Origin: Myxococcales bacterium UBA1660
GTDB taxonomy: Bacteria; Myxococcota_A; Polyangia; Polyangiales; Houyiibacteriaceae
Reading direction: 5' to 3'
Length of the DNA: 64,000 nt
NCBI GenBank assembly: GCA_002320815.1
Contig: DCLA01000123.1
Span: forward strand, 82,267-146,266
Shown here in pieces: positions 45,152-53,794 of the stretch (the stretch's first letter is position 1; every line of letters starts with the position of its first letter). The position numbers and the translations under genes are program-made. The notes below the pieces were generated by a model that was given only the letters and a program-made list of their open reading frames with translations, did no database searches and was not told where the DNA came from.

Positions 45152-47365
45152 TCACCCCATGGTGTCCTGAGGGAGGCCGCTCCAGGTGTGCGCCTGGGGG
45201 CCCGCGGCGGGCTTCACGTCCACGGGGATCCCCGTGAGCCGCGCCATGCCGCCCACCCGCTCCAGCGCGTCGGGCCCGTCGGCCGCGAGCAGGTTCACGT
45301 TGACCCCACGGGTCTGGCTGGCCACCCGGAGCTTCCGGGCGTGCTGATGACCCCAACCGTGCGGCAGGGCGCAGGTGCCCTCCATCAGGTCCGGGCTGAG
45401 CAGCACCGGGAGCCGCACCGTCGCGGTCTCGCTGGTCACGTCGGCCATCGCGCCGCCGGCGATCCCCAGACGCTCGGCGTCGGTGGGGTGCAGGTAGAGA
45501 TGGTTGGTGCCCTTGCGCACGAAGGCCTCGTGGTCGTGCATCCAGCTGTTGTGGGTGGTCACGTGGCGCTTCGTGATCAGCTTCAGGCGCTTCGCGTCCT
45601 TCTTCTCCCGCGCGAAGGTGGTCTCCAGGGTCCGCGCGGCTTCCGCGACCATCCGCTCGGGTGCGAGGTGCACCTTGCCGTCGTCGGTCACCACTCGCTG
45701 CCCCAGGAAGCTCTCCGGGCGGTGGGGCTTGCGCCCCATCCCGTGCGGCTGCGCCAGCACCTTCTCGAAGCCCGGCTGTCGGCACGCGCGGAGGAGGAGG
45801 TCGAGGAGGAGCTCTTCGGGGACCCCCGCCCCGCCGCGGAGCTCGTGCCCGCGCCGGAGCGCGCCGAGCGCTCGCTGCGCGACCTTCGACCCGAAGAGAT
45901 CCACCCCCGAGGCGCGGCAGATGTCCAGGTAGATGGTCGCCTCGTCCCGCTGCTCGCCCTCGGGCGGGATCAGCGCCCGGGTCGCCTGCAGGTAGGGCCG
46001 GCTCTGGAGCCCGAGCATCAGCGGGAAGACGAAGGGCAGATCCGGTCGCTGGAGGGGCGAGACGCAGGGCAGGACCACGTCGGCCAGGTGGGCGGTCTCG
46101 CTCGGGAAGACGTCCAGGCAGACCAGGAGCTCGAGCTCCCGGAAGGCCTTCGCCAGACGCCCCGAGTTGGCCATGGTCAGCAGCGGGTTGCCCCCGGTGA
46201 CGAAGAGGGCGCGGACCTGCTTCTCGCCCGGCGTGAGGATCTCGTCGGCGAGCACCCCGCCCGGCAGGGCGTCGTTGGTGGCCTGGAAGTCCCCGACCCG
46301 CGAGCGATGCTTGCCCAGGAGGGTCCCGGTCTTCTTCCCGAACGCGGGGAAGTCGATGATGCCCTCGCCGACCAGGGTGCCGCCGCGCCGGTCGAGGTTC
46401 CCGGTGACGAAGTTGATGGTCTCCTGCAGCCAGAAGCAGAGCGCCCCGTGGCCGCCCATGTTCACGCCGGTGGAGCTGTAGAGGGCCGCGCCGTCGGCGG
46501 CGACGTAGGCGTCGACCAGCCGGCGCAGCGTCGCCGGCGCCATCCGGGTGACCTCGGCGGCGCGCTCGGGGGTCCAACCCCGGACCACCTCGGCGAGCCG
46601 CTCGAAGCCGGTGCCGTGGGCGCGGACCCGGGCGTGGTCCACCGCGTCGCGCTCCAGGATCTCGTGGAGGAACGCCAGGTAGAAGAAGACATCGGTGCCC
46701 GGCCGGATGAAGACGTGCTCGCCGGCGACCTTGGCGCTCTCGGTCTTGCGCGGGTCCACGAAGAAGAGGGAGGCCCCGCGGCGTTCGATCTGTCGCAGCC
46801 GGTCGATGGGGTTCGAGACCTGCAGGAACGACCACTTGGAGATGGCCGGGTTGGCGCCGACCACGATGAGGCACTCGGTGTGGTCGACGTCGGGGAAGGG
46901 CTGGGTGAAGGGGAAGCCGTAGACGTCGGTGGCGGCCGCGAACTTGTTGGAGCAGTCCTGGGTCGCCGACGCGTACATCGACTTCGAGCCCACCCCGGTC
47001 ATGAACCCCTGCGCGAAGATCGGGTGCAGCACCCCGAAGCCCGCGGCGGTGCCCACGTACATGGCGACCCGGTCGGGGTGGATCGCGCGCTCCCGGCGGA
47101 CCACCGATCCGATGCGCTCCAGGGCCTGGTCCCAGGTGGCCCGCATCAGCTCGCCGTTGCGCCGGACGAGCGGGTACCGCAATCGGTCGGGCGAGCTCAG
47201 GTACTCCGCTTGCCGGAGCCCCTTCACGCAGCTGTAGCCGCCGGTGGCCACGTGCGCGGGATCGGGTCGGAGAGCCACCACCTGGTCCCCGTCGAGGTCG
47301 ACCTCGAGGCCACAGAGGGCCTCGCAGATGCGGCAGAAGGTCGTCTCGGTGCGCAGCTCGCTCAT
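45152..47365 (-). CDS. Molybdopterin oxidoreductase, formate-dehydrogenase-like, with 4Fe-4S site
   Basis: 737 residues, no Tat signal, so cytoplasmic. The N-terminal cluster ligands are Cys11, Cys14, Cys18 and Cys46 (CRICEALCGL, then GGYSCVKG). A candidate molybdenum ligand is Cys138 in ATQDCSNKF. The MGD-binding parts are present (VVGANPAISKW, FVTGGNPLLTMANSG) as is the C-terminal beta-barrel (LYLHPTDAERLGI). It resembles assimilatory or FdhA-type enzymes that work without a membrane subunit. The substrate and electron partner are not encoded nearby. TATCCT ends eight bases before the ATG, another leaderless start. Confidence 0.87.
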   Translation of the reverse strand: MSELRTETTFCRICEALCGLEVDLDGDQVVALRPDPAHVATGGYSCVKGLRQAEYLSSPDRLRYPLVRRNGELMRATWDQALERIGSVVRRERAIHPDRVAMYVGTAAGFGVLHPIFAQGFMTGVGSKSMYASATQDCSNKFAAATDVYGFPFTQPFPDVDHTECLIVVGANPAISKWSFLQVSNPIDRLRQIERRGASLFFVDPRKTESAKVAGEHVFIRPGTDVFFYLAFLHEILERDAVDHARVRAHGTGFERLAEVVRGWTPERAAEVTRMAPATLRRLVDAYVAADGAALYSSTGVNMGGHGALCFWLQETINFVTGNLDRRGGTLVGEGIIDFPAFGKKTGTLLGKHRSRVGDFQATNDALPGGVLADEILTPGEKQVRALFVTGGNPLLTMANSGRLAKAFRELELLVCLDVFPSETAHLADVVLPCVSPLQRPDLPFVFPLMLGLQSRPYLQATRALIPPEGEQRDEATIYLDICRASGVDLFGSKVAQRALGALRRGHELRGGAGVPEELLLDLLLRACRQPGFEKVLAQPHGMGRKPHRPESFLGQRVVTDDGKVHLAPERMVAEAARTLETTFAREKKDAKRLKLITKRHVTTHNSWMHDHEAFVRKGTNHLYLHPTDAERLGIAGGAMADVTSETATVRLPVLLSPDLMEGTCALPHGWGHQHARKLRVASQTRGVNVNLLAADGPDALERVGGMARLTGIPVDVKPAAGPQAHTWSGLPQDTMG

Positions 47366-47373
47366 CGCCGCCG

Positions 47374-47379
47374 AGGATA
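47374..47379 (-). promoter_or_regulatory. -10 box TATCCT of a probable leaderless promoter
   Basis: On the minus strand TATCCT ends eight bases before ATG 47365 of the molybdopterin oxidoreductase gene. Confidence 0.45.
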
Positions 47380-47403
47380 CCCCGGATCGGAGACGGAGCC
47401 CGC

Positions 47404-48132
47404 TCAGGCCTCGTCGAGCCAGCTCTGGAGCCCGGCCGCGTCCGACGGAATGTCCGGGATCGCCAGCGGCCGTTCGGCGCCGGGGTCCGTGGGCGCACCC
47501 ACCAGGGCAGTGAAGGCGGCGTCGGCCTCGCGGGCGAAGCGCTGGGCCTCCTGGGCTTCGCCCCGGGCCCGGTGGATGTCGCTGGAGAGATCCATCGCCC
47601 CCAGGTGGGGCGGCATCCCGGGACAGATGGCCTCCGCGAGCTCCCGCGCTTCGCGGACCTTGGCCTCGGCGGTGCGCGGTCGGCGGCGCTGGATCTGGTC
47701 GAAGGCCTCCCGGAGGAGCTGCCCCAACCGCTCGTAGTCCGTTCCCGCGCGCGGCGCCGCAGCGTCCGGGGGCCAGGTGCGACGAACGGTCTCCTCGTCG
47801 AGCAGACGAACGATGACCACCGGCGTCTTCGCCGGGAAGGCGACGACCTCGAAGTGGTGGACGGCGTCCGGCAGGACCAGGGTGAGCCGTCCCATGAGCG
47901 GATCTCGCGGTGGCTCGGCAGGCAGCTCGGCCATCACCTTCAGCCGGTCGACGACGCCTGCCGCGACCTTCTCCGGGGGGCTCGCCAGCCGCTCCCACTC
48001 GCCGAGTATCCTCGCGGTCTCCACGGACCCGCGCGAGGGATCCACCCGGAGGAACTGGCGCCCCCGCTGAATCTGAGTGATCAGGAAGGCGTTGGTCAGC
48101 CGCGAGAGGGGTCGGTCGTCGGGTGCAGCCAT
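47404..48132 (-). CDS. Hypothetical protein with a GspE/PilB N2-like domain, no ATPase core
   Basis: 242 residues, no signal or membrane segment. Residues about 50-115 (VAAGVVDRLKVMAEL, MGRLTLVLPDAVHHFEV, PVVIVRLLDEE) read like the N2 domain of type II/IV secretion ATPases, which normally sits just before the Walker motifs. Here no P-loop follows; instead there is a helical, TPR-like half (AKVREARELAEAI, GEAQEAQRFAREADAAF). It could be a regulator that pairs with a secretion ATPase, or simply convergent in sequence. It has its own TAGGCT box and stands alone. Confidence 0.45.
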   Translation of the reverse strand: MAAPDDRPLSRLTNAFLITQIQRGRQFLRVDPSRGSVETARILGEWERLASPPEKVAAGVVDRLKVMAELPAEPPRDPLMGRLTLVLPDAVHHFEVVAFPAKTPVVIVRLLDEETVRRTWPPDAAAPRAGTDYERLGQLLREAFDQIQRRRPRTAEAKVREARELAEAICPGMPPHLGAMDLSSDIHRARGEAQEAQRFAREADAAFTALVGAPTDPGAERPLAIPDIPSDAAGLQSWLDEA

Positions 48133-48140
48133 GGCGGCGG

Positions 48141-48146
48141 AGCCTA
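48141..48146 (-). promoter_or_regulatory. -10 box TAGGCT of a probable leaderless promoter
   Basis: On the minus strand TAGGCT ends eight bases before ATG 48132. Confidence 0.4.
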
Positions 48147-48249
48147 CACCGCAGGGCGCACGCGCGCCGGGCGAGAAGAATTTCTTTCCTGGGTGCAAGA
48201 ACTCCCGGCCCCGCTTCGTTGTCCCCAGGACATGGCGAGGGAGGCACCG

Positions 48250-48927
48250 GTGACGAACGAACGAAAGGGAAGCCGCGGCGTAGTGGCCGTCTTGGCCCTG
48301 ATCATGGGGCTCTCCATCGGCGTCGCCGCCTGGGCCCTCGGCGGATCGACCGACGTCGCCCCGGCCGACGAGACCGCGGCGGCCAGCCGGCGAGCCCGGG
48401 CCCGCGGCCATCACCGAGGCGCCGGCGGCGGGACCCACGGCGGCGCCGGATCGTGGGCATCGACCGCCGGCGACGCCGGCGTCCCGACCCGCGATCCCCA
48501 GCAGCTGGCCTACGAACGGAGCTGGGCGCGCTACGGCGACGCCGGGGTCGGCAGCGTGCCTGCGCCGGACTTCAGCCCCACCACCCACCTCGGGGTGGTC
48601 CGCGCCGTCGGGGGCGCCGCGCCGGTCCAGGAGGGGGCGCGCTGCGAGGTCCGGCTGCTCCCGGTGGCCAGCAGCCTCTTCAACTGCGTGGTCCGGGTCA
48701 CCTGCGACGACGTCGTGCTCTATCCGGACCAGGAGCAGCAGGCCGGCTACGCGCCCTGCGAGGTCAATGGGGGCATCGCCATGCGCGCCCTCGACGAGAG
48801 CACCACCGGCCAGGACGGCGACCCCCGGCTGGAGGTGGACGTCGAGGGGCGCCGCGTTCGCGTCTTCGACGAGGCGCCCGGAGTGCCCGCCCGGTCCACG
48901 GAGATCGGCCTACTCCGACCCATCTGA
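48250..48927 (+). CDS. Exported or membrane-anchored protein of unknown function
   Basis: 225 residues from GTG 48250, which follows a GGGAGG by five bases; an ATG at 48232 is the alternative. One hydrophobic segment near the N-terminus (VVAVLALIMGLSIGVAAWALGG) is a signal or anchor. A basic Gly/His/Arg linker follows (about residues 45-70). The C-terminal domain has four cysteines (RCEVRLLP, FNCVVRVTCDDVVLY, YAPCEVNGG) and is probably disulfide-bonded outside the membrane. I do not recognise the family. It is divergent from the GspE-N2-like gene. Confidence 0.55.
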   Translation: MTNERKGSRGVVAVLALIMGLSIGVAAWALGGSTDVAPADETAAASRRARARGHHRGAGGGTHGGAGSWASTAGDAGVPTRDPQQLAYERSWARYGDAGVGSVPAPDFSPTTHLGVVRAVGGAAPVQEGARCEVRLLPVASSLFNCVVRVTCDDVVLYPDQEQQAGYAPCEVNGGIAMRALDESTTGQDGDPRLEVDVEGRRVRVFDEAPGVPARSTEIGLLRPI

Positions 48928-48987
48928 ACCACCGCTGTAGGGGGTCCTCGTACCCACGATTTCCCTCGTCGTCGCCGAGCGCTGCGA

Positions 48988-48993
48988 TACCCT
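48988..48993 (+). promoter_or_regulatory. -10 box TACCCT of a probable leaderless promoter
   Basis: TACCCT ends seven bases before ATG 49001, an exact copy of the arrangement at 41283-41296. Confidence 0.45.
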
Positions 48994-49000
48994 CCCGCCC

Positions 49001-50053
49001 ATGCGAGCACGCTTTCTCTTCGCAATCGCGGCGCTCGTTGCCGGTTGTGGAGGCCTCCGCCTGACGATGGTGGACTCGGCCTACCAGACCCCGAGCAACG
49101 TCGCCGTATTCTTCACCGTGGACAACAGCGATGGCGAACCCGTCGCCGGTCTCGAGGCCACCGATTTCCGCATCTACGAGGACGGTCGCCTGGTCTCCAT
49201 CGACGAGAGCAACCAGACGATCATCAACCCCGAAGTCGCCGCCGAGCACTACACGCTGCTCATCGTCGACATGAGCGGCTCGGTCACCGAGTCCGACCAG
49301 GTCCCCCTCATCGCGGACAGCGCCCAGTCGTTCACCGCGGCCCTCGAGGGGTACCAGAAGGTGGGCATCTACGCCTTCGATGGCAGCGAGGAGCTGCACG
49401 CGATCCAGCCCTTCCGCGCCAACGCGTCGGGCATCAACCGGCTCCGTGGGTTCCGCACCCGGGACCCCTCCACCAACCTCCACGGCGCCCTGGTGCAGGC
49501 CGTCGGCGTCCTCGACGAGGCCATGGAGGAGGGCGACGCGCCCCTCCGCTTCGGCACCATCGTGGTCTTCACCGACGGCACCGACCGCGCCGCGCGAGTG
49601 AGCTTCGGCGAGGCCGACTCCGCTCTCGAGCGCTCCGGCTACGACGTCTTCGCCATCGGCGTGGGCAACGAGATCGACGAACCTTCGCTCAACGACATCG
49701 GGCACAGCGGCTACGTCCTCATCCAGGACAGCGCCGCCATCGCCGCCGCTTTCGAAGCCATCAGCGAGCGGATCATCGGCTTCACCAAGCGCTTCTACCT
49801 GCTCAGCTACTGCAGCCCGGCCCGCGCCGGGGTGCACGAGGTGACCATCGAGGCCGTCGTGGGCGAGGCCACCGGCGCGCTGGACTACGAGTTCGACGCC
49901 ACCGGCTTCGGGCCCAACTGCAACCCCAGCCGGCCGCCGCCCTTCGACACCACCCGGGGCGCCAACATCCGCGGACCGGCCCGGGGCCGGATCGAGGTCC
50001 GGGTCGACGCCTCGGCCTCCGCTTCCGCGGGCGCCCGGGTCGAGACCGACTGA
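49001..50053 (+). CDS. VWA-domain lipoprotein
   Basis: 350 residues. The signal peptide ends ALVAGC (Cys16). A short Ig-like strand region (VAVFFTVDNSDGEPVAGLEA, FRIYEDGRLV) is typical of the N-terminal part of VWFA-related proteins. The VWA domain has an intact MIDAS DMSGSVT (Asp90, Ser92, Ser94), then GIYAFDGSE and VVFTDGTDRAARV. The C-terminal 70 residues are less ordered and end in an Ala/Ser-rich stretch. It should bind a protein partner through a metal ion on the periplasmic or outer surface. It is monocistronic, bounded by a leaderless promoter and a strong terminator. Confidence 0.82.
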   Translation: MRARFLFAIAALVAGCGGLRLTMVDSAYQTPSNVAVFFTVDNSDGEPVAGLEATDFRIYEDGRLVSIDESNQTIINPEVAAEHYTLLIVDMSGSVTESDQVPLIADSAQSFTAALEGYQKVGIYAFDGSEELHAIQPFRANASGINRLRGFRTRDPSTNLHGALVQAVGVLDEAMEEGDAPLRFGTIVVFTDGTDRAARVSFGEADSALERSGYDVFAIGVGNEIDEPSLNDIGHSGYVLIQDSAAIAAAFEAISERIIGFTKRFYLLSYCSPARAGVHEVTIEAVVGEATGALDYEFDATGFGPNCNPSRPPPFDTTRGANIRGPARGRIEVRVDASASASAGARVETD

Positions 50054-50072
50054 GCTCGAACCCACTCCGAAA

Positions 50073-50108
50073 CGAAAAAGGGCGACCCGCTGGGGTCGCC
50101 CTTTTTCG
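50073..50108. terminator. Strong bidirectional terminator
   Basis: A perfect 16-bp stem (50073-50088 with 50093-50108) and a four-base loop. The outer arms are CGAAAAAGGG and CCCTTTTTCG, so both strands have a U-rich end. It separates the convergent VWA and AgmX-like genes. Confidence 0.85.
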
Positions 50109-50135
50109 TGGATACCGGCCGGAGCCGGCGTGGCC

Positions 50136-51878
50136 TCAGCGGACCCGGAAGGGGAAGTTCACGCTGAAGCTGTCGCGGGAGAAGGCCGGCACGCGGGCCG
50201 AGCGGACGCCCCGGGAGACACAGCTCTGGACCGCCGGCGGGACGCCCGTGACCCGCACGCTGCGAACCCGGCCGGAGCTGGCGAAGCTGATGGCCGCGTT
50301 GGCGACACCGGCGGTGCCGCTGCCGCAGTTGGCGACCCGGCTGGAGACCGAGCGAAGGGCGCTACCGACGGCGTCTCGCGAGGGCTGCGCGGGGAGGTTG
50401 GAGGCCGCCATGGCAGCCGCCATGGAGCCACCGCCGCCACCACCGATGGCCTGGTTGAGCAGGTCGTCGATGCTGCCGTTGCTCATGCGGGCGGAGCTCG
50501 AGGAGCTGGAGCTGCTGGAGCTGGAGTCGCTGGAGCTGGAGCCGGAGGAGCTGGAGCCCGAGCTGGCGGCGGCGGCGCGGCGGCCGCTGCGGCGGCTACG
50601 GCGCGACGTGGAGCCGCTCTCTTCCTCTTCCTCTTCGCCCTCTTCCTCTTCCGCGGCGGCCTCTTCGGCCTCCTCGGTCATGGTGCCGGTCACGGGCTGA
50701 CCCGCGTTCGCGGTCGCCGCCTGAGCGGCCTCCGCGGCGTTGGGGGCCGGCTGGCCCGGAGCCGCCGGAGCGGCAGGCGTCTCGCCGGCGGTGGCCGGAC
50801 CGGCCGCGTTGACCACCGGGGCGGGCTCACGGGTCAGGACCACGATGAGCGCGACCAGGAGGCCGACCACCAGCACGCCGGCGATGGCGATGCCGGCGAC
50901 CATCTTCTTGTTGCCCTCCTCGGGCTCGGCCGCGGCCGGCGCGAGGACCGGAGCGCCAAGGGAGGAGCCGAGGCCGCCGCTGCTACCGCCGATGGACAGG
51001 AGGTCGTCCGCGCCGCCGCTGCTGCTGGACGAGGAGCCGCCGCCGCCCATGCCGCCCGTGCTGGCGGTGGCGCTGGCGAGCGCGCGAATGTCGATGAGCC
51101 CGGAGCCCTCGCCGGTCGCGTGGCCCGCTGCCGGGGCCGGCGATGCCGTCGAAGGAGCCGGCGACGAGCTGTCGCTGCTGGGGCCGCCGGTGGCGAGCGC
51201 CTGCAGGTTTGAGAGGGAGAAGAGAACCGAGTTCTCGTTCCGGGCGCCGGTCATCGCCTGCTCCTGCGAGACCCGCGGACTCGGCGCCGAGGCGACCACG
51301 TCGTCGTCCGGCGCGTCGGCCCCGAAGGGGCTGGCCGAGGTGTCGGAGGCCGCGAAGAGGTCCGCTCCCGCGTCGGCTCCGCCGCCGTCGTTGCCCGAGA
51401 AGGCGTCGTCTCCGCCGGCGAAGGGATCCCCGCCGCCAGCGAAGGGATCGTCACCCATGCCGCCCGCCGCCGCCGCACCCCCGGCCGCCGCTGCCCCCGC
51501 AGCCGCCCCCGCGTCGCCCTGGTCGCCGCTGATCGCGGTCACCAGGTCGGGGACGTCCCGCGCGGGCTTCCACCCGTCGAAGCCTTCCTTCCAGACGTAG
51601 GCTTCCCAGTCGATGGTGCCCTCGCTGATCATCGCGCCGAGCTGCGCCGGCGCGAAGGGCCCCTGCTGGTCGCCGTCGACGACGACGTGCCAGACCTGGT
51701 CACTGCCGTAGTCGAAGACTTGGGTTGCAGCCTCCTGCTCGTCCTCCGCGGCGAGCTGATCGCCGCGCACGACGATCACGTTCGTGCACTTCTTGCAGCG
51801 AATCTTGAAGACCTTGCCGGCGACCTTCTCGTCGGCAATCGAGTACTTGGCGGAGCAGTTGTCACAAACGATCTTCAT
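50136..51878 (-). CDS. AgmX/GltJ-like protein: zinc ribbon, GYF_2 domain, one TM, TonB-like C-terminus
   Basis: 580 residues. An MJ0042-type zinc ribbon comes first (Cys5, Cys8, Cys28, Cys31), then a GYF_2 domain (about 62-108, VWHVVVDGDQQGPFAPAQLG to WKPARDV). A long Gly/Ala/Ser linker leads to one membrane helix (about 350-375, MVAGIAIAGVLVVGLLVALIV), an acidic-then-serine low-complexity stretch, and a C-terminal domain with conserved cysteines (VANCGSGT, VQSCVSRG) like the TonB/AgmX C-terminal domain. In Myxococcus, GltJ/AgmX belongs to the gliding and envelope-spanning machinery. Many myxobacteria have several such paralogues, so a motility role is only suggested. Confidence 0.75.
   Translation of the reverse strand: MKIVCDNCSAKYSIADEKVAGKVFKIRCKKCTNVIVVRGDQLAAEDEQEAATQVFDYGSDQVWHVVVDGDQQGPFAPAQLGAMISEGTIDWEAYVWKEGFDGWKPARDVPDLVTAISGDQGDAGAAAGAAAAGGAAAAGGMGDDPFAGGGDPFAGGDDAFSGNDGGGADAGADLFAASDTSASPFGADAPDDDVVASAPSPRVSQEQAMTGARNENSVLFSLSNLQALATGGPSSDSSSPAPSTASPAPAAGHATGEGSGLIDIRALASATASTGGMGGGGSSSSSSGGADDLLSIGGSSGGLGSSLGAPVLAPAAAEPEEGNKKMVAGIAIAGVLVVGLLVALIVVLTREPAPVVNAAGPATAGETPAAPAAPGQPAPNAAEAAQAATANAGQPVTGTMTEEAEEAAAEEEEGEEEEEESGSTSRRSRRSGRRAAAASSGSSSSGSSSSDSSSSSSSSSSSARMSNGSIDDLLNQAIGGGGGGSMAAAMAASNLPAQPSRDAVGSALRSVSSRVANCGSGTAGVANAAISFASSGRVRSVRVTGVPPAVQSCVSRGVRSARVPAFSRDSFSVNFPFRVR
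50493..50565. repeat. CTGGAG-rich hexanucleotide tract
   Basis: Repeated GAGCTG/CTGGAG hexamers encode the serine run of the AgmX-like protein on the minus strand. Slippage here would change the linker length by whole codons. Confidence 0.7.
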
Positions 51879-51957
51879 CGAGCGCTGACCTGTGCTTTCA
51901 AACGTTCGGGGGGATGGGTTTGGGAGACGCGGAGCTGGAATCCCGAAGGGGTGCGCG

Positions 51958-51987
51958 ATGATAGCCCCCACCGCGCGAGTCGATCAA
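51958..51987 (-). promoter_or_regulatory. Sigma-70-type promoter TTGATC-N18-TATCAT of the AgmX-like gene
   Basis: Minus strand: TTGATC (51987-51982), 18 bases, TATCAT (51963-51958). The leader to ATG 51878 is about 70 bases. This promoter also argues against extending the gene to the in-frame start at 51971. Confidence 0.55.
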
Positions 51988-52216
51988 GGTTGCCGACAGG
52001 CTCCGTGACCGCGTTCTACAGGCTTCGACACCCGTACCGGGCCACACTTGGGTAAAAGTTCGCGGAGTCGGCGCGGGGAGGAGCCGTCGGGGGCCCTCGG
52101 TGTCGGCGACGGTACCTGTCTCTTCGTGCGCCCATCCCCGGGCCGCTCCAGAAATGCGGAGCATTTTGCCCTCCAGGGGCGACGACGTGAAGGGTCGCCA
52201 GGCCGGTCGCTGACGC
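51988..52216. other. Intergenic DNA with no gene
   Basis: Together with 51879-51987 this makes about 340 bases without a gene. I see one short palindrome (AAATGC-GGA-GCATTT near 52155) and a weak GGCGAC/GTCGCC stem near the end of the 52217 gene, but no T tract and no credible ORF. Confidence 0.5.
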
Positions 52217-53668
52217 TCAGTTCACGGTCTCGAGCGGCGTCCCGTCCTTGCCGCAGAAGGTCTTCTCGGGGCCGTAGGTCGTGCCGCATTCGGGGCACAC
52301 CTTCTTCCCGGCGCCGTCGTCGTGCTTCTGGCGCGCGAGGTAGAAGGCATAGGGCAGGAGCTCGTCGCCGTCCGCGGCGCAGCGGTCGGTGCCGGCGGGG
52401 TAGCCGCGCCGACAGGTGGGGCAGATCATCCCCTGGGCCCGGACTTCGGGCGCGTCGGGATCCAAGAGGGGCGAGCCGTCGTCGGGGCAGTACTCGTCGT
52501 CTGCGCCGCCCTCGTGCCCGCACACCGGGCACACCCGGACCTGCCGATGCTGGGTCGCGCCGGTCGCTCGGACGGCGTCGCCGGGCGCGGCGGGGGGATC
52601 CTCGGGGTCGGGGATCGTGCGCAGGGTCGAGTCCTCGGGCTCCGGCGCGGGGCCCTTCCGGCGAACCACCAGTACGACGGCGACGCCGACCACGAGCAGG
52701 AGACCGACCAACGCACCGATCCACCAGAGCGGGAAGCCTCCGGGGTCCGAGCCGGCGCGGGCCGCGACCCCGCTCGCGCCGCTGGCTTCGACGACACCCG
52801 GCGACACGGGCACCGCCGAGCCGCTCCCCTGGGCCATCAGGTCGCTGAGATCGTCACTGGCCACCGTCACCTGGGCGCTCGCGGAGAGATCCCCGCTGGC
52901 GGCCTGCACGGTGAAGCTCCCCTCGGACTCGGCCGCGGTCTCGCCGGCGACGAAGCAGCGCCCCTCCATACGGGCGCTCCGCCCTTCGGCGGCCTGGAGG
53001 CTCAGGGTCACCCGGGATCCGGCCACCGTGCAGCTCGCCGCGTCGGTGACCCGGGTGCGGAAGCAGACGCGCTCGCCCGGCCGCAGATCCGCGCTGCGCG
53101 GCGAGAGCACGAGCCTCGCGGGGGCCCCGGCGGTGCAGCCCGCGGGCGCCGGGTCGGCGACCGGTGCGGGGGTCGCCGTCTCCTGGACCACGCGGTTGAA
53201 GGTCTGCCGCGAGCGCTGGGTCGCGGTGCAGCGGCTCCCGTTGAGCTGCCAATCCCAGCGGGTGGTCTCCTCGAAGACCAGCCGGTCCTCGCCTTCGGCG
53301 CGGAAGGTGTAGGTCCCGGTCTCGCCCTGGGCCACGCTCGGGGGCGTGCTGCAGCTGATGCGCCAGGTCTCGCCCTGGTGACTCATCGCCGAGCGCCGGA
53401 GCCCGGGTTGGTCGGACCAGCACCCCTGGGTCGTCCCGCGCACGGCGCCGCTGAAGGTCAGGTGGTCGCCCGCCTGGCTGATCCGCACCGTCCCCCCGGG
53501 CTTCGTCTGCCGCAGCGGGATGCCCCCGGGGCAGTCGTCGCCCCAGCTCTGGAGCTCGATGCCGATCTGCCGGGTCGACGCCCGCCACTCCCCCTCGTAG
53601 GGCCCGTCCGCTCGCGCAGCGGTGGCGAAGGTGAGCAGACCGAGGGCGGCAATGGAGAGAGCGCGCAT
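52217..53668 (-). CDS. Secreted-domain membrane protein with three C-terminal zinc ribbons
   Basis: 483 residues. A Sec signal peptide (ends TAARADG) leads to a periplasmic beta-rich domain (about 20-170) with several cysteines (DDCPGG, QGCWSD, ISCST, SRCTAT). An Ig-like domain follows (LVLSPRSADLRPGERVCF), then one membrane helix (about 312-335, WWIGALVGLLLVVGVAVVLVV). The cytoplasmic end has three Cys4 ribbons: CPVCGHEGGADDEYC, CPTCRRGYPAGTDRC and CPECGTTYGPEKTFC. The topology (sensor domain outside, zinc ribbons inside) suggests signalling or scaffold work, perhaps with the AgmX-like neighbour. No family name is known to me. Confidence 0.6.
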   Translation of the reverse strand: MRALSIAALGLLTFATAARADGPYEGEWRASTRQIGIELQSWGDDCPGGIPLRQTKPGGTVRISQAGDHLTFSGAVRGTTQGCWSDQPGLRRSAMSHQGETWRISCSTPPSVAQGETGTYTFRAEGEDRLVFEETTRWDWQLNGSRCTATQRSRQTFNRVVQETATPAPVADPAPAGCTAGAPARLVLSPRSADLRPGERVCFRTRVTDAASCTVAGSRVTLSLQAAEGRSARMEGRCFVAGETAAESEGSFTVQAASGDLSASAQVTVASDDLSDLMAQGSGSAVPVSPGVVEASGASGVAARAGSDPGGFPLWWIGALVGLLLVVGVAVVLVVRRKGPAPEPEDSTLRTIPDPEDPPAAPGDAVRATGATQHRQVRVCPVCGHEGGADDEYCPDDGSPLLDPDAPEVRAQGMICPTCRRGYPAGTDRCAADGDELLPYAFYLARQKHDDGAGKKVCPECGTTYGPEKTFCGKDGTPLETVN

Positions 53669-53732
53669 CGCCGCGCCGGAATTACCACACGGGGGCGCCC
53701 GCGACACCTTCGTGCGGCCCGGGTGAAACGAA

Positions 53733-53763
53733 ACGAGCGCGCCCCGGGATGGGGCGCGCTCGT
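53733..53763 (-). terminator. Terminator of the etfBA operon
   Basis: A perfect 13-bp stem (53733-53745 with 53751-53763) with a five-base loop. On the minus strand it is followed by TTCGTTTC. It lies 31 bases past the etfA stop. Confidence 0.75.
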
Positions 53764-53794
53764 CTCGGGGCTCGAAGCCGGGCTCTCGCCGCGA

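Noticed and set aside
48193..48202. Decamer GTGCAAGAAC found here and near 40028 as a shared promoter element
   Set aside because: Only two copies, at different distances from starts and with no matching second box; chance cannot be excluded.
51879..51971. N-terminal extension of the AgmX-like protein to 51971
   Set aside because: It would begin upstream of the predicted -10 box (51958-51963), and the zinc ribbon starts exactly at ATG 51878.
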